Shown here piece after piece: positions 16,470 through 23,794 of a stretch of DNA of 42,719 bases. The notes under the pieces were generated by a model, which was not told where the DNA came from, ran no database searches, and saw only the letters and a list, made by a program, of their open reading frames with translations. Position 1 is the stretch's first letter, and the number at the start of each line of letters is the position of its first letter. The translations under genes were made by a program, and so were the position numbers. The stretch comes from a virus, in IMG/VR virus record IMGVR_UViG_3300030838_000405, positions 1 through 42,719 of that record; one strand, written 5' to 3'.

Positions 16470-17182
16470 TTATTGCTCTCCGGCAATTTTCATCATCAGA
16501 TCATTAAAGGGTTTCGAATCCCCCGTGACGCAAGATATTCGGCTCAGGTGGTCGCCATACATTTTTGCGAATAGCTGCTCGCGGCTAAGTTCTTTTTGAA
16601 CTACAGCAACACTGAACAGCTTTCTGATTGAGTATTTGTATGGGTTAAGATTTGGGGTGTTATGTCCCTTGGAGATCAGGAATTCACAGTTAGAAACGAG
16701 GACGCCTACGAACTTATCTAACTCGTCACCATCCTCAGCGCTCTCTTTGCGTTTCCTCTCTGCTTCAAAGTCTTTTACTTTTTCAGCAGCTGTACGATTG
16801 TCGGCCCGAGTTTGATCAGACTTTTTTTTAGACCGTCAGGAAAAGTAAGCGAGAAAACTGCAGCAAGCAGTTCAACCTGGGTCATCAGGGGGAGGTTTCG
16901 TACGTGCGCAGCAGCATCAGGTTCTTTACAGCCAAGAGCGATACACGCAGCACCAAAGCCTGGAAACTGAAGCATGATGCCCTTCGAGTTGTCGGTATCC
17001 TTGAGGTCTTCTTTGGCATTCTGCAAGAAGATAGCGCCCAGGATTTTGCCGTGGCTATCCACCAAGCGGACAAAGTCCTCAGTGGTTAACCCATACACAT
17101 CGAAGGAAACTTCAGGTTTGTCTTCGGACGCCTGAGTAATGACAACTTTCTTAAATGGAACAACGAGGTCGAGCAAAGACAT
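16470..17182 (-). CDS. Tail assembly chaperone, long form made by -1 frameshift (gpGT-like)
   Basis: Reading the minus strand in the 0 frame gives a 135-residue protein. At codons 119-120 the sequence CT AAA AAA AAG (slippery A AAA AAA at 16829-16823) allows a tandem -1 slip. The -1 frame is then open for 117 more codons and stops at 16472-16470, two bases before the tape measure ATG. The product would be about 237 residues, with a second domain rich in E, K and R at first and then containing DKFVGVLVSNCEFLIS. This is the lambda G/GT arrangement: the T-like extension has no start codon of its own. It is well supported by layout and slippery site. Confidence 0.85.
16775..17182 (-). CDS. Tail assembly chaperone, short form (gpG-like)
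   Basis: This 135-residue protein is the first gene of the tape-measure operon. It is expected to coat the tape measure protein during tail assembly. The body is helical and soluble (LTTEDFVRLVDSHGKILGAIF, with FPGFGAACIALGC). The end of the gene carries the eight-A slippery run. The stop lies downstream of the slip site by 15 codons, so most ribosomes make this short form. A TGATATGAT element 36 bases upstream and an AATAATAATAAG leader precede the ATG. Confidence 0.82.
   Translation of the reverse strand: MSLLDLVVPFKKVVITQASEDKPEVSFDVYGLTTEDFVRLVDSHGKILGAIFLQNAKEDLKDTDNSKGIMLQFPGFGAACIALGCKEPDAAAHVRNLPLMTQVELLAAVFSLTFPDGLKKSLIKLGPTIVQLLKK
16822..16831 (-). promoter_or_regulatory. -1 ribosomal frameshift slippery site
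   Basis: On the minus strand the run CTAAAAAAAA is read CTA AAA AAA A in the 0 frame. It fits the heptamer A AAA AAA for tandem -1 slippage by lysyl-tRNAs. It joins the short chaperone to the 117-codon open extension. Runs of eight A are rare in coding DNA of this GC content. Confidence 0.8.
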
Positions 17183-17217
17183 ACGAGGGCCTTTCTTATT
17201 ATTATTCTTATATAGCT

Positions 17218-17226
17218 ATCATATCA
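17218..17226 (-). promoter_or_regulatory. Extended -10-like element before the tail chaperone operon
   Basis: The minus strand reads TGATATGAT, matching TGnTAnnAT, 36 bases before the ATG at 17182. The same pattern lies at a similar distance before five other minus-strand genes. No good -35 is seen, as expected for extended -10 promoters or for one needing a phage activator. Confidence 0.45.
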
Positions 17227-17290
17227 TTTCGATTGACACAGATGGGCCGGCAGTCAAGAATGCTTTGAGCTCAAACGGCATGAGGCCATG

Positions 17291-17635
17291 ATGCAGAAAA
17301 TTTCAGAATTGACGCTTGCTGAACGTGATGATTATGTTTGCCGTCAAAGTGTGGCTGTGCTGCAAGTTAGCGGGTATGACATGCCGTTGGAAGTTGCACT
17401 GGATTACTTGCTGGATTCTGAATCGCAGGATGGTTATCGATTTGATGTTCTGGACTGCGTGTTCAACTGTATTTCTTTTGCTTTAGAGCACAAGCGCGAT
17501 GACACAGAGGTGAAGGAAGCCATGGAGAACATGCTGATGCAGGTTGGTGCGGAGCATGTGCATCGGTTGACTGACCAGTTGTTCAAGATTGCCGAGGCTG
17601 CGGCCAAGGGCGAGCTGGAGCCGGTCGTATGCTGA
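17291..17635 (+). CDS. Hypothetical protein, cargo inserted in the tail operon
   Basis: I chose the ATG at 17291 because GAGG lies five bases upstream; an ATG at 17288 is possible. The 114-residue product is acidic and helical and I do not recognise it. It lies on the opposite strand to the tail genes and overlaps the histidine phosphatase start, so the pair is coupled. A TTGACA at 17234-17239 with AAGAAT 17 bp later may be its promoter. This marks the start of a cargo insertion between tail chaperone and tail tube genes. Confidence 0.6.
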   Translation: MQKISELTLAERDDYVCRQSVAVLQVSGYDMPLEVALDYLLDSESQDGYRFDVLDCVFNCISFALEHKRDDTEVKEAMENMLMQVGAEHVHRLTDQLFKIAEAAAKGELEPVVC

Positions 17636-18237
17636 CAGTTCATTTCGTGCGTCATGGTGAGAGCGCTGCGAACGCTGGTAATGCAACATCAGACCCGGCG
17701 CTGATTCCGTTGACTGAAAAAGGCTGGGCGCAGGCGCGGGCTGTAGCGGATTCGTTCGATGTAGCGCCCGATCTGATCGTGATGTCGCCGTTTGAGCGTG
17801 CTCAGGATACTGCGCTGCCGACCATCCAGAAATTCTCAGATTGTCCGGTTGAGATCTGGGCGGTGGAAGAATTTACTTACCTTTCCCCAACGCGTTGTGC
17901 CAACACGACTGCTGCTGAGCGGAAGCCTTGGGTAGACGCCTACTGGGGTTCGGCTGACCCGGACTTCAAGGATTGGCCTGGTACAGAGTCGTTCAGCCAC
18001 CTGATAAAGCGAGCAAGGTCTGTGCTAAGTCGCCTAAATGGCATGACGGGTAAGGTGGTGGTCTTTGGGCATGGGCAGTTTATGCAGGCTGTGAGGTGGC
18101 TGGTGGTAGCGACACCTCATCGCATAGACTCCGATGCTATGCGCTCATTCAGAGCTTATGACATGTCTAACCCGATTAAGAATGGGGAAACTCTGTCTTT
18201 AGATCATGATGGGCAGCGATGGATTTACAACCAATAA
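17629..18237 (+). CDS. Histidine phosphatase superfamily protein (phosphoglycerate mutase-like)
   Basis: This 202-residue protein has the catalytic RHG motif in HFVRHGESAANAG (H9), a following TEKGWAQARAVA helix, the active-site acidic region EEFTYLSP, and the second histidine in VVFGHGQFMQAV. These residues remove phosphate through a phospho-histidine. Substrates in the family range from sugars and nucleotides to phosphoproteins and signalling molecules, so the target is unknown. GGAG lies eight bases before ATG. A free-standing phosphatase of this kind in a phage tail operon is unusual and suggests a lysogeny-time (moron) function. Confidence 0.88.
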   Translation: MLTVHFVRHGESAANAGNATSDPALIPLTEKGWAQARAVADSFDVAPDLIVMSPFERAQDTALPTIQKFSDCPVEIWAVEEFTYLSPTRCANTTAAERKPWVDAYWGSADPDFKDWPGTESFSHLIKRARSVLSRLNGMTGKVVVFGHGQFMQAVRWLVVATPHRIDSDAMRSFRAYDMSNPIKNGETLSLDHDGQRWIYNQ

Positions 18238-18277
18238 TATAGATTTTTGACCACGTCCCTAGTACATGGAGAGTTGT

Positions 18278-19657
18278 GTGAGCGAAGACATTAAAATCAC
18301 ACGGATAGACCTCAAGAGGTTCACCGCATTAGTTGGCCCATCGCGAAGTCCTCGCGCAGCCTTCTTTAGTGAAGAGATAGATTGGTTTAGCAATGCCGAT
18401 GAGTCAGTTCTTGGCGTGGTGCTACTTGACACTACAGATAATGACTATGTCTGGCTTACACTAGGGCGTGATGAAATTGGTCGATACAGAAACTTCGCTA
18501 TAGAGGCTTGTATTGAAACCCAAGCAGAAGCTGAAAAGCAGTTAATCTGCAAAATGCAGGAAATTACAAAAACCGGACAAACCGTTTTCCCACAGGGAGA
18601 CAAGGGGCAAGCACTGGATCTCTTCAAAATTATCGTTACTGAGCAGAAGATCCACCCATTTTTCAGGCGCCTCTGTGAGGAACCATCCTTCTCATCCGCC
18701 AAAGGCATTATTGGTGAGATGATGCCGCACTATGTTGACATTGACGGAAACTTTGTAGAGCAGTTTCAGTCAGCGGGTTTTGATGCTCGCATCTGGGAAC
18801 TATATCTTAATTCCTATCTGATTGAGGAGGGGTTTGAATTTGATAGATCCCACTATGCTCCAGACTTCAACGTCAACAAATACGGCTACAAGGTTTGTAT
18901 AGAAGCCACTATTGTCGGACGCAAAAAACCGATGGGAGAAGATGAGGCTCGTATACCAGCAGAAAACTACACTAAGGAGCAGATATTAGAAAAGTCTATG
19001 GATGAGATGCCTATAAAATTTGGCAGCCCTCTCTACACTAAGCTTCAAAAAAAATATTGGTTGCACGAGCACGTACAAGGACATCCCCTTGTGATCGCCA
19101 TTGCTGACTTCCATGACAAACAAACCATGTTATGGAGCTCCACTTCGTTACCTAATTACCTTTACGGTGTACGTCACGAATCTCATTACGATGAGAATGG
19201 CAAGCTGGTAATAGACCCAATTAAAATCGACACTCACAAATTTGGCGATAAAGAGATTCCTTCGGGATATTTTTTTCAACCCGACTCTGAAAATATTAGC
19301 GCTGTGATGTTTTCAAATAGCGGCACAATTTCTAAGTTTAACAGGATGGGTAAACAGTCTGGTTTCGGCGCCAAAAACGTAATGTTATTCCGCACCGGCT
19401 TCTGTCATGACCATGATGAAAACGCATCAATGCCTAAAACATTTTCATTTGAAATAACTGGCGAGTCAAACGAAAGCTGGGCTGAGGGGTTATCTATGTT
19501 TCACAACCCAAATGCACTTCACCCGGTACATCCCGGTCTTTTTCCGTCAATAGCTCATCACTATTTTGACAATGGGCAAATTATAAGCAATCTCCCAGAC
19601 TTCTATCCCTACTCTTCAACTACTAATATTATAAATGTCGTGGATGGCGACAAATAA
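18278..19657 (+). CDS. Nuclease-like protein with WELYL...PDF...EAT motif, putative defence cargo
   Basis: I chose the GTG at 18278 because GGAG lies six bases upstream; an ATG at 18266 has no ribosome-binding site. The 459-residue product contains, near residues 172-211, RIWELYLNSYLIEEGF, then SHYAPDFNV, then KVCIEATI. This spacing of E, PD and E fits the PD-(D/E)xK nuclease fold, although the lysine of ExK is replaced (EAT). Many bacterial unknowns share this segment. The role is unproved: the context (moron on the opposite strand, before a terminator) and the motif suggest DNA or RNA cleavage in host or phage defence. No membrane segment is present. Confidence 0.6.
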   Translation: MSEDIKITRIDLKRFTALVGPSRSPRAAFFSEEIDWFSNADESVLGVVLLDTTDNDYVWLTLGRDEIGRYRNFAIEACIETQAEAEKQLICKMQEITKTGQTVFPQGDKGQALDLFKIIVTEQKIHPFFRRLCEEPSFSSAKGIIGEMMPHYVDIDGNFVEQFQSAGFDARIWELYLNSYLIEEGFEFDRSHYAPDFNVNKYGYKVCIEATIVGRKKPMGEDEARIPAENYTKEQILEKSMDEMPIKFGSPLYTKLQKKYWLHEHVQGHPLVIAIADFHDKQTMLWSSTSLPNYLYGVRHESHYDENGKLVIDPIKIDTHKFGDKEIPSGYFFQPDSENISAVMFSNSGTISKFNRMGKQSGFGAKNVMLFRTGFCHDHDENASMPKTFSFEITGESNESWAEGLSMFHNPNALHPVHPGLFPSIAHHYFDNGQIISNLPDFYPYSSTTNIINVVDGDK

Positions 19658-19677
19658 AAAGGGGGCGCTAGCCCCCA
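19656..19677 (-). terminator. Rho-independent terminator of the tail tube operon
   Basis: A perfect stem GGGGGC (19661-19666) and GCCCCC (19671-19676) with a GCTA loop is followed, on the minus strand, by TTTTTATTT. It lies 24 bp past the tail tube stop codon. In the plus direction there is no immediate T run, so it acts mainly for minus-strand transcripts. Confidence 0.85.
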
Positions 19678-19700
19678 ATGCAAAATTGGTTTTGCAATTG

Positions 19701-20474
19701 TCAGGCTACGACATGTTCTTCCTTGAACATCTTAGACAATCCCGATCCAGTGACAGCCCTAGAGACCTGCAGGGTTCCCTTGATCTCTTGGTCTGCGTAG
19801 TCACTCGACAAGAGCTGACGCTGGGCGGCTGGTGACAGGGCAACTTTGTGGTATGTGACCTTGACCGGCGTGTCGCTCTCAGCCAGGTTTACTCCATCGA
19901 AAACGATCATCACGTTGACCCCAGTATTCACCATGCCTTCGATTCTGCGAACGGCTGCCTTGTCGTACACGACATCAACAATGTCACCATCCGCAACGCT
20001 AGATGTCGACGGGAAGTAGATAGAGCCGTTTGAGACAACGTAGTCAGCGCCAAGCACCAAGGGGTCGCCCTCCCCGGTTACCTTGATGCTCGTTACACCA
20101 GCAATGATGCCTTCAACGATAATGCTGCGCCCCTTGTAGGCCTTTGCTTTAGCAGTGGCGCCAGTTTCAGCGATGTCTTCAGTTACCTTTCCGAAGAGTG
20201 CAAGCTCCATTACCTCTGGTGAAAATGACCGTAGGTTAATTGTTGCTTCTGCAGAGTTCTTAATTACTTTGGATTTGGCAACACCTAGAGTGCCATAAAC
20301 CATATCTGGCATCTCTACCTTGTCGCTGGACAAGGCCAATACAGCGGAAGAGGCCTGACCCACAGTAAAAAATCCACCTACAGGTTGGTCGTTGGCATCA
20401 AGCTTCGAAATGAGTAGCCCACCGTTTGCAATCCAGCCGATGGTTGTATCTGGTGCATTAAATCCTAAAGACAT
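19701..20474 (-). CDS. Major tail tube protein
   Basis: This 257-residue protein should polymerise into the tail tube. It starts MSLGFNAPDTTIGWIANGG and is beta-rich with the alternating composition typical of tube proteins. A middle insertion resembles a small Ig-like module (GITSIKVTGEG-type region, about residues 120-165). Position supports the call: it lies after the neck genes and before the chaperone and tape measure, with a strong terminator after it. AGG lies eight bases before the ATG, within a leader nearly identical to that of the major coat gene. Confidence 0.8.
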   Translation of the reverse strand: MSLGFNAPDTTIGWIANGGLLISKLDANDQPVGGFFTVGQASSAVLALSSDKVEMPDMVYGTLGVAKSKVIKNSAEATINLRSFSPEVMELALFGKVTEDIAETGATAKAKAYKGRSIIVEGIIAGVTSIKVTGEGDPLVLGADYVVSNGSIYFPSTSSVADGDIVDVVYDKAAVRRIEGMVNTGVNVMIVFDGVNLAESDTPVKVTYHKVALSPAAQRQLLSSDYADQEIKGTLQVSRAVTGSGLSKMFKEEHVVA

Positions 20475-20481
20475 GTCTTGT

Positions 20482-20512
20482 ACCTATTATTATTATTGTT
20501 ATTGGTATTTAG
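20482..20512 (-). promoter_or_regulatory. AATACCAATA...(AAT)n leader of the tail tube gene
   Basis: The minus strand carries AAATACCAATAACAATAATA followed by further AAT repeats and AGGTA just before the start. The same layout precedes the major coat gene (29627-29657). Both genes encode the most abundant virion proteins, so this may be a shared promoter or translation-enhancing leader. Confidence 0.5.
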
Positions 20513-20519
20513 TTTGAGC

Positions 20520-20966
20520 TCAAACAAGCACGATTCGTTGCGACCAGATAACTGACCAGGCGCTAAAGTCTGACTTGCCGTCAGTGACGCCATTAAATGC
20601 TTCTTTGACTAATTGTAACACGGGGATCTTGGTATTTGTTTTAGGGTCGCCACGGAAGTTCTCAATCATCTTTGCAATCTCTACGGCGGTGTCAGCAGCG
20701 ATAGATGACATTCCGTGCGTGGCTGGATCTATCTTGCCGATGACCCAGGCTCCAAACATTGCGTCGAGTTCCAGTTTCACCCTGGTATTTCTGTCCGGGA
20801 CGTTGCCTCCGCCGCAGGAGAGAAGTATGTACGGGCGTTTGCCATCAAGCTTTAGGTTCTTGAGATCATCTACTTCAAGTTCGCCTGAGAAGAATTTGAT
20901 GGTTGGTTTTGACGGCAAAGATTCCAGCTGGGTTTTGATTAGTTCAAGGTGATCGGAGATATTCAT
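20520..20966 (-). CDS. Mu gp37-like protein (DUF1834), tail/neck component
   Basis: This 148-residue protein resembles the DUF1834 group. It begins with a short helix (DHLELIKTQLESL) and has a central RPYILLSCGGG strand. The C-terminal WSVIWSQRIVLV is typical of tail completion proteins that handle the terminator ring. It overlaps the upstream morphogenesis gene by ATGA, in the Mu-like order gp36-gpG-gp37. In such phages this set lies between head and tail tube genes, exactly as here. Confidence 0.75.
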   Translation of the reverse strand: MNISDHLELIKTQLESLPSKPTIKFFSGELEVDDLKNLKLDGKRPYILLSCGGGNVPDRNTRVKLELDAMFGAWVIGKIDPATHGMSSIAADTAVEIAKMIENFRGDPKTNTKIPVLQLVKEAFNGVTDGKSDFSAWSVIWSQRIVLV

Positions 20967-21436
20967 GCGAGTGCCTTTTCGACATTTCTTATTAGTATTT
21001 TAACGTACTCATTTTTCCACTTATCCGGCAGTCCACGCTCTTTGCTTGGCAGGAACATGCGCTGTTTAACTTTGATCCCGTTTTGGTGGGTGTCTGCGTA
21101 TTCCAGTGGTGATCCCAGGACGATGCTGAGTCCACGAACTTCGCCGCTGATGCTGTTGCGGAGCATCCCGGTGTCGATCAGCGGCTGGCCCTGGCGGTGT
21201 TTGATGTCCGCCCATTTTTCGCCGTATGGGTTCACGGATTTTCGAAAATTGGATTTGATCCTGTTTTCCCAGAGCGCCGCCACTTCCTGCAGGCCTGCGC
21301 GGATGTGATGGTTGTTCGGGCCGAGCTTCTTCACTTTTGCAGCGAGTTCTTGGAGCTGCTTCGTGTTCGCTACGAGCTCGACAGACCTGTCGCCGGATGA
21401 CGATGCTGCCAGAGCTCTGGCTATGACCGGGATCAT
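20963..21436 (-). CDS. Phage virion morphogenesis protein (Mu gpG / P2 gpS-like)
   Basis: This 157-residue protein contains NPYGEKWADIKHRQGQPLID followed by TGMLRNSI, then EYADTHQNG and RMFLPSKE. This is the usual series for the virion morphogenesis family, which completes tail or neck assembly. The family typically has about 150 residues, matching this length. The gene lies in a compact set with DUF1320 upstream and DUF1834 downstream. Confidence 0.88.
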   Translation of the reverse strand: MIPVIARALAASSSGDRSVELVANTKQLQELAAKVKKLGPNNHHIRAGLQEVAALWENRIKSNFRKSVNPYGEKWADIKHRQGQPLIDTGMLRNSISGEVRGLSIVLGSPLEYADTHQNGIKVKQRMFLPSKERGLPDKWKNEYVKILIRNVEKALA

Positions 21437-21438
21437 GA

Positions 21439-21804
21439 TCAGGCTCGGAAAAGGCGGATATTAGTGAGCTTCGAGCCCGTGGTGGTTTGGCCCTGCGAGA
21501 CAAGATGGATCTTGCCCGTGGCGACACCTTCAAGGAAAGCCAGGGCGTCTTCGTAGCGCTTTCGGAGGTTCTCGCTGTCCGTGTCAGGCCATGCGTTGTA
21601 TCGAGCGATATCGAGCACTGAGCCGCGTACATCAGCTATTGCAACTGGGTCGACCAGAGGAACATTGATGCCATTTGATCGAATGTACGTGTCAGCCAAG
21701 CGAGATGCCCGGTCGATGGCCCTGACAACCCTGATTTCCGCATCGTCAGGGAGATCATCGTCACCGAACTCATTTCTAAAGTCTTCGTAGCTTGCGTAGG
21801 TCAT
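21439..21804 (-). CDS. Mu gp36-like protein (DUF1320), head-tail joining
   Basis: This 121-residue protein shows the DUF1320 pattern: an N-terminal YASYEDFRNEFGDDDL, a helical RAIDRASRLADTYIRS, and VDIARYNAW-like text (VLDIARYNAWPD), ending with a polar beta tail. Such proteins form part of the head-to-tail connector. Only a weak AAGAGAAA ribosome-binding site precedes the ATG. The upstream gap (21805-21924) contains a long-range inverted repeat. Confidence 0.83.
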   Translation of the reverse strand: MTYASYEDFRNEFGDDDLPDDAEIRVVRAIDRASRLADTYIRSNGINVPLVDPVAIADVRGSVLDIARYNAWPDTDSENLRKRYEDALAFLEGVATGKIHLVSQGQTTTGSKLTNIRLFRA

Positions 21805-21861
21805 AAAAGCAGTTTCTCTTAATCATTATTTTGTTTTGATCCTTGCTGCCGCTGCCTTGCT

Positions 21862-21920
21862 ACCCCATCTACCCTCCGAATTTCTTTTTCTTCTTAAATA
21901 AAGAGGCAGGTAGGTGGGGT
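21862..21920. repeat. Imperfect 12-bp inverted repeat between minor head and gp36-like genes
   Basis: ACCCCATCTACC (21862-21873) can pair with GGTAGGTGGGGT (21909-21920), with one G-T-type mismatch and a 35-nt A/T-rich loop. No T run follows on the minus strand, so it is not a standard terminator. It may be a regulatory or processing hairpin in the operon mRNA. Confidence 0.45.
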
Positions 21921-21924
21921 GGAA

Positions 21925-22878
21925 TCATGTCTGATTCAGAAAAACTTCTTTTGATCTCAGCTCGTCTAGGGGGATCACATGATGCGTATCGAGATCCACA
22001 AAGCTTTCCAGCGGTTGTCCCGACTTCCATAACCTGTACCGCGCAGGCCCAAGGATCGCCTCCTGTTCGCCGGCACTCTGCTTTCCAAGCCAATCTTCAT
22101 ACCCATCAGCAAATGCAGGTTCATCATCACTCACAGCGATCATCACGGTGCGGCAGCCAGGGTGGAAAGGAGGCACCTTGCGGCCCTTGTCCGACGTCTT
22201 GTAGATCTTTCCGTCCAAGGCCCTACACACAGGCGTGGTGCGTGAGTCCAGCACAGCACTGAGCTGATACGACCCGAAACCAACCCGCTCAAAAGTTTTC
22301 AGCGAAGCTTGCGAAGTAACATGTGCAGACGCAGTCCGAACCATAATTTCAGCGTTGCGCTTAGCACCCTGAAACGGATTACCCGGCTCTGCATACAGCG
22401 CATCAACGATCTTCGAGTTTGACAGGCCATTCAACACACCCAGGCGAATGGTCTGCTTCACTTTGATCTGCGTAGCAAGCCGCTGCTCATCGAGCCACTC
22501 GCCCAAGATTTTGCCGTCAAACGGGTCGCTGCTGACAATCGACTCAACCAGCTTTTCAGTGACTAGGTTGTTGCTGAAGTCGAAGCCAAGAAGCCTGCTC
22601 GTGAATTCCGACTCATAGGCGAACAGGTCGCTGAGCTCCGTTTTGAGCGTTCCGGACATCAGCTCGTACTCATCCGCGATGAGCTTGTCGATTGTCACGA
22701 ACGTCTTTCGCAAGCGTGCAACGGCGTTCCAGTTACGGGCTGTCATCGACTCGTCAAGCTCAGCTTTCACTGACGCCTTCAGCGCCTGGAGGTGCAGCGC
22801 AGCTTGCTTGGCGATCCGGGTGAACTGGCCGCGCATTGCGATCTGATGCTTAATCGTTTTGTTCGCAAGGGCTGTCAT
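21925..22878 (-). CDS. Minor head protein (Mu gpF / SPP1 gp7 family)
   Basis: This 317-residue protein carries the family segment VLDSRTTPVCRALDGKIY followed by PPFHPGCRTV, with a cysteine and histidine pair. The C-terminal WLGKQSAGEQEAILGPARYR is seen in Mu F-like proteins. These are minor capsid components near the portal, sometimes packaged in small numbers. It overlaps the Rz stop by ATGA, so it is transcribed with the lysis genes. That is an unusual neighbour: this gene normally follows the portal, which here lies 15 kb away. Confidence 0.88.
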   Translation of the reverse strand: MTALANKTIKHQIAMRGQFTRIAKQAALHLQALKASVKAELDESMTARNWNAVARLRKTFVTIDKLIADEYELMSGTLKTELSDLFAYESEFTSRLLGFDFSNNLVTEKLVESIVSSDPFDGKILGEWLDEQRLATQIKVKQTIRLGVLNGLSNSKIVDALYAEPGNPFQGAKRNAEIMVRTASAHVTSQASLKTFERVGFGSYQLSAVLDSRTTPVCRALDGKIYKTSDKGRKVPPFHPGCRTVMIAVSDDEPAFADGYEDWLGKQSAGEQEAILGPARYRLWKSGQPLESFVDLDTHHVIPLDELRSKEVFLNQT

Positions 22879-23333
22879 TGTTTGGGCCCCCGAACAACCT
22901 GTCGGATGTAGTCCTGAAGTCCCTGCAGCTGAGCTTCGGTCGTGACTATTTGCTCTCTGAGACGTAGATAATCTTGTCGAGCAGCGGCTGTAATCTCGGG
23001 GTTTCTTGCATCATCCACGCTGGTGGGGCTGGCAGCGGCTGGCACTGCTGGACAGGTTGCACGGACGAGCACGCGCTTAGTACCAACAATAAGCTGATCA
23101 CGCAGAATCTCGATTTCATTCTTTGCATTCGTCATTTCCTCGAAATTCTTCTTGTCCAGGTCGTCCCGTGCAAGTACGGCCAATCGTGCTGACTCTGCCT
23201 GCGCTTTGAGCTGTACAACCTCCGCAGAGGAGGCAGCTAGGTCGCTCACCAACTGATCACGCTCATGCTTCATAGCGAGCAAAACAATAAGAGCCGCCAA
23301 GGCGAATACGGCGATTAGCAGGTACTTGTTCAT
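22875..23333 (-). CDS. Rz: Inner-membrane spanin Rz
   Basis: I chose the ATG at 23333, which overlaps the endolysin stop as ATGA and has GAGG eight bases upstream. A start at 23348 would add MRGRA. The 152-residue product has one N-terminal membrane segment (YLLIAVFALAALIVLLAM) and a long helical periplasmic part (HERDQLVSDLAASSAEVVQL). This is the i-spanin plan. It would join Rz1 to fuse inner and outer membranes in the last step of lysis. The nested Rz1 frame confirms the call. Confidence 0.88.
   Translation of the reverse strand: MNKYLLIAVFALAALIVLLAMKHERDQLVSDLAASSAEVVQLKAQAESARLAVLARDDLDKKNFEEMTNAKNEIEILRDQLIVGTKRVLVRATCPAVPAAASPTSVDDARNPEITAAARQDYLRLREQIVTTEAQLQGLQDYIRQVVRGPKQ
22946..23128 (-). 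CDS. Rz1: Outer-membrane spanin lipoprotein Rz1, nested in Rz
   Basis: This 60-residue protein lies wholly inside Rz in another frame. It has a short basic start, a hydrophobic signal (FCVISLLLVL) and a lipobox LSAC with the lipidated cysteine at about residue 20. The mature part is short and proline-rich (PLPAPPAWMMQETPRLQP), as usual for o-spanins. A start at the internal MKSRF is possible. Confidence 0.88.
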   Translation of the reverse strand: MQRMKSRFCVISLLLVLSACSSVQPVQQCQPLPAPPAWMMQETPRLQPLLDKIIYVSESK

Positions 23334-23794
23334 AGCCCGACCTCGCACAGCTCACGCTCTTCAGCACGCCTAGTTACGAGGCCTCTAAGCTTGACACCAC
23401 CTGCGTACACCCAGCGACTAAGCTCAGCGCACGCACCGTGAGCATCCCCGGCATTTAATTTCTTTAGCAAAGTGGAGCTACCGAACTTCGTACCGCCGAC
23501 GTTGTAAACGAAATCAACAAGTGCAGCCCGTCGCTCAATAGTAAGTTCAACCTTAACCCTGCTTTCGACGTCAGCAATAGCGATTAGCAAATCTTCATTT
23601 AGCAGCTTTTTACATTCAGCTGTAGTTTTGACCTGTCCAATCTTGGCTGTTGCAGTATGCCCGTAACAGTTCGTTGGAATTCCAACAGGATCAAGGTAGG
23701 TTTTATTTTCAAGCCCCTCATGGGTTGTCGCGAGGGCACCAGCTAATGCTAGCGTTGCCGTAAAAGTGGCTGCAAGGACGCTCTTATTCGTCAT
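23330..23794 (-). CDS. SAR endolysin (GH24, T4/P21-type lysozyme)
   Basis: This 154-residue muramidase cuts the glycan strands of peptidoglycan. The catalytic triad E-8aa-D-5aa-T is visible as E26, D35 and T41 in the segment from HEGLENKTYLD to GIPT. FVYNVGGTKFGSSTLLKKLN and SRWVYAGG are further GH24 motifs. The N-terminus (SVLAATFTATLALAGALATT) is weakly hydrophobic and rich in A, T, L and G, fitting a signal-arrest-release domain rather than a cleaved signal. That would tether the enzyme until the holin collapses the membrane potential. It overlaps the holin gene by 11 bp. Confidence 0.92.
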   Translation of the reverse strand: MTNKSVLAATFTATLALAGALATTHEGLENKTYLDPVGIPTNCYGHTATAKIGQVKTTAECKKLLNEDLLIAIADVESRVKVELTIERRAALVDFVYNVGGTKFGSSTLLKKLNAGDAHGACAELSRWVYAGGVKLRGLVTRRAEERELCEVGL

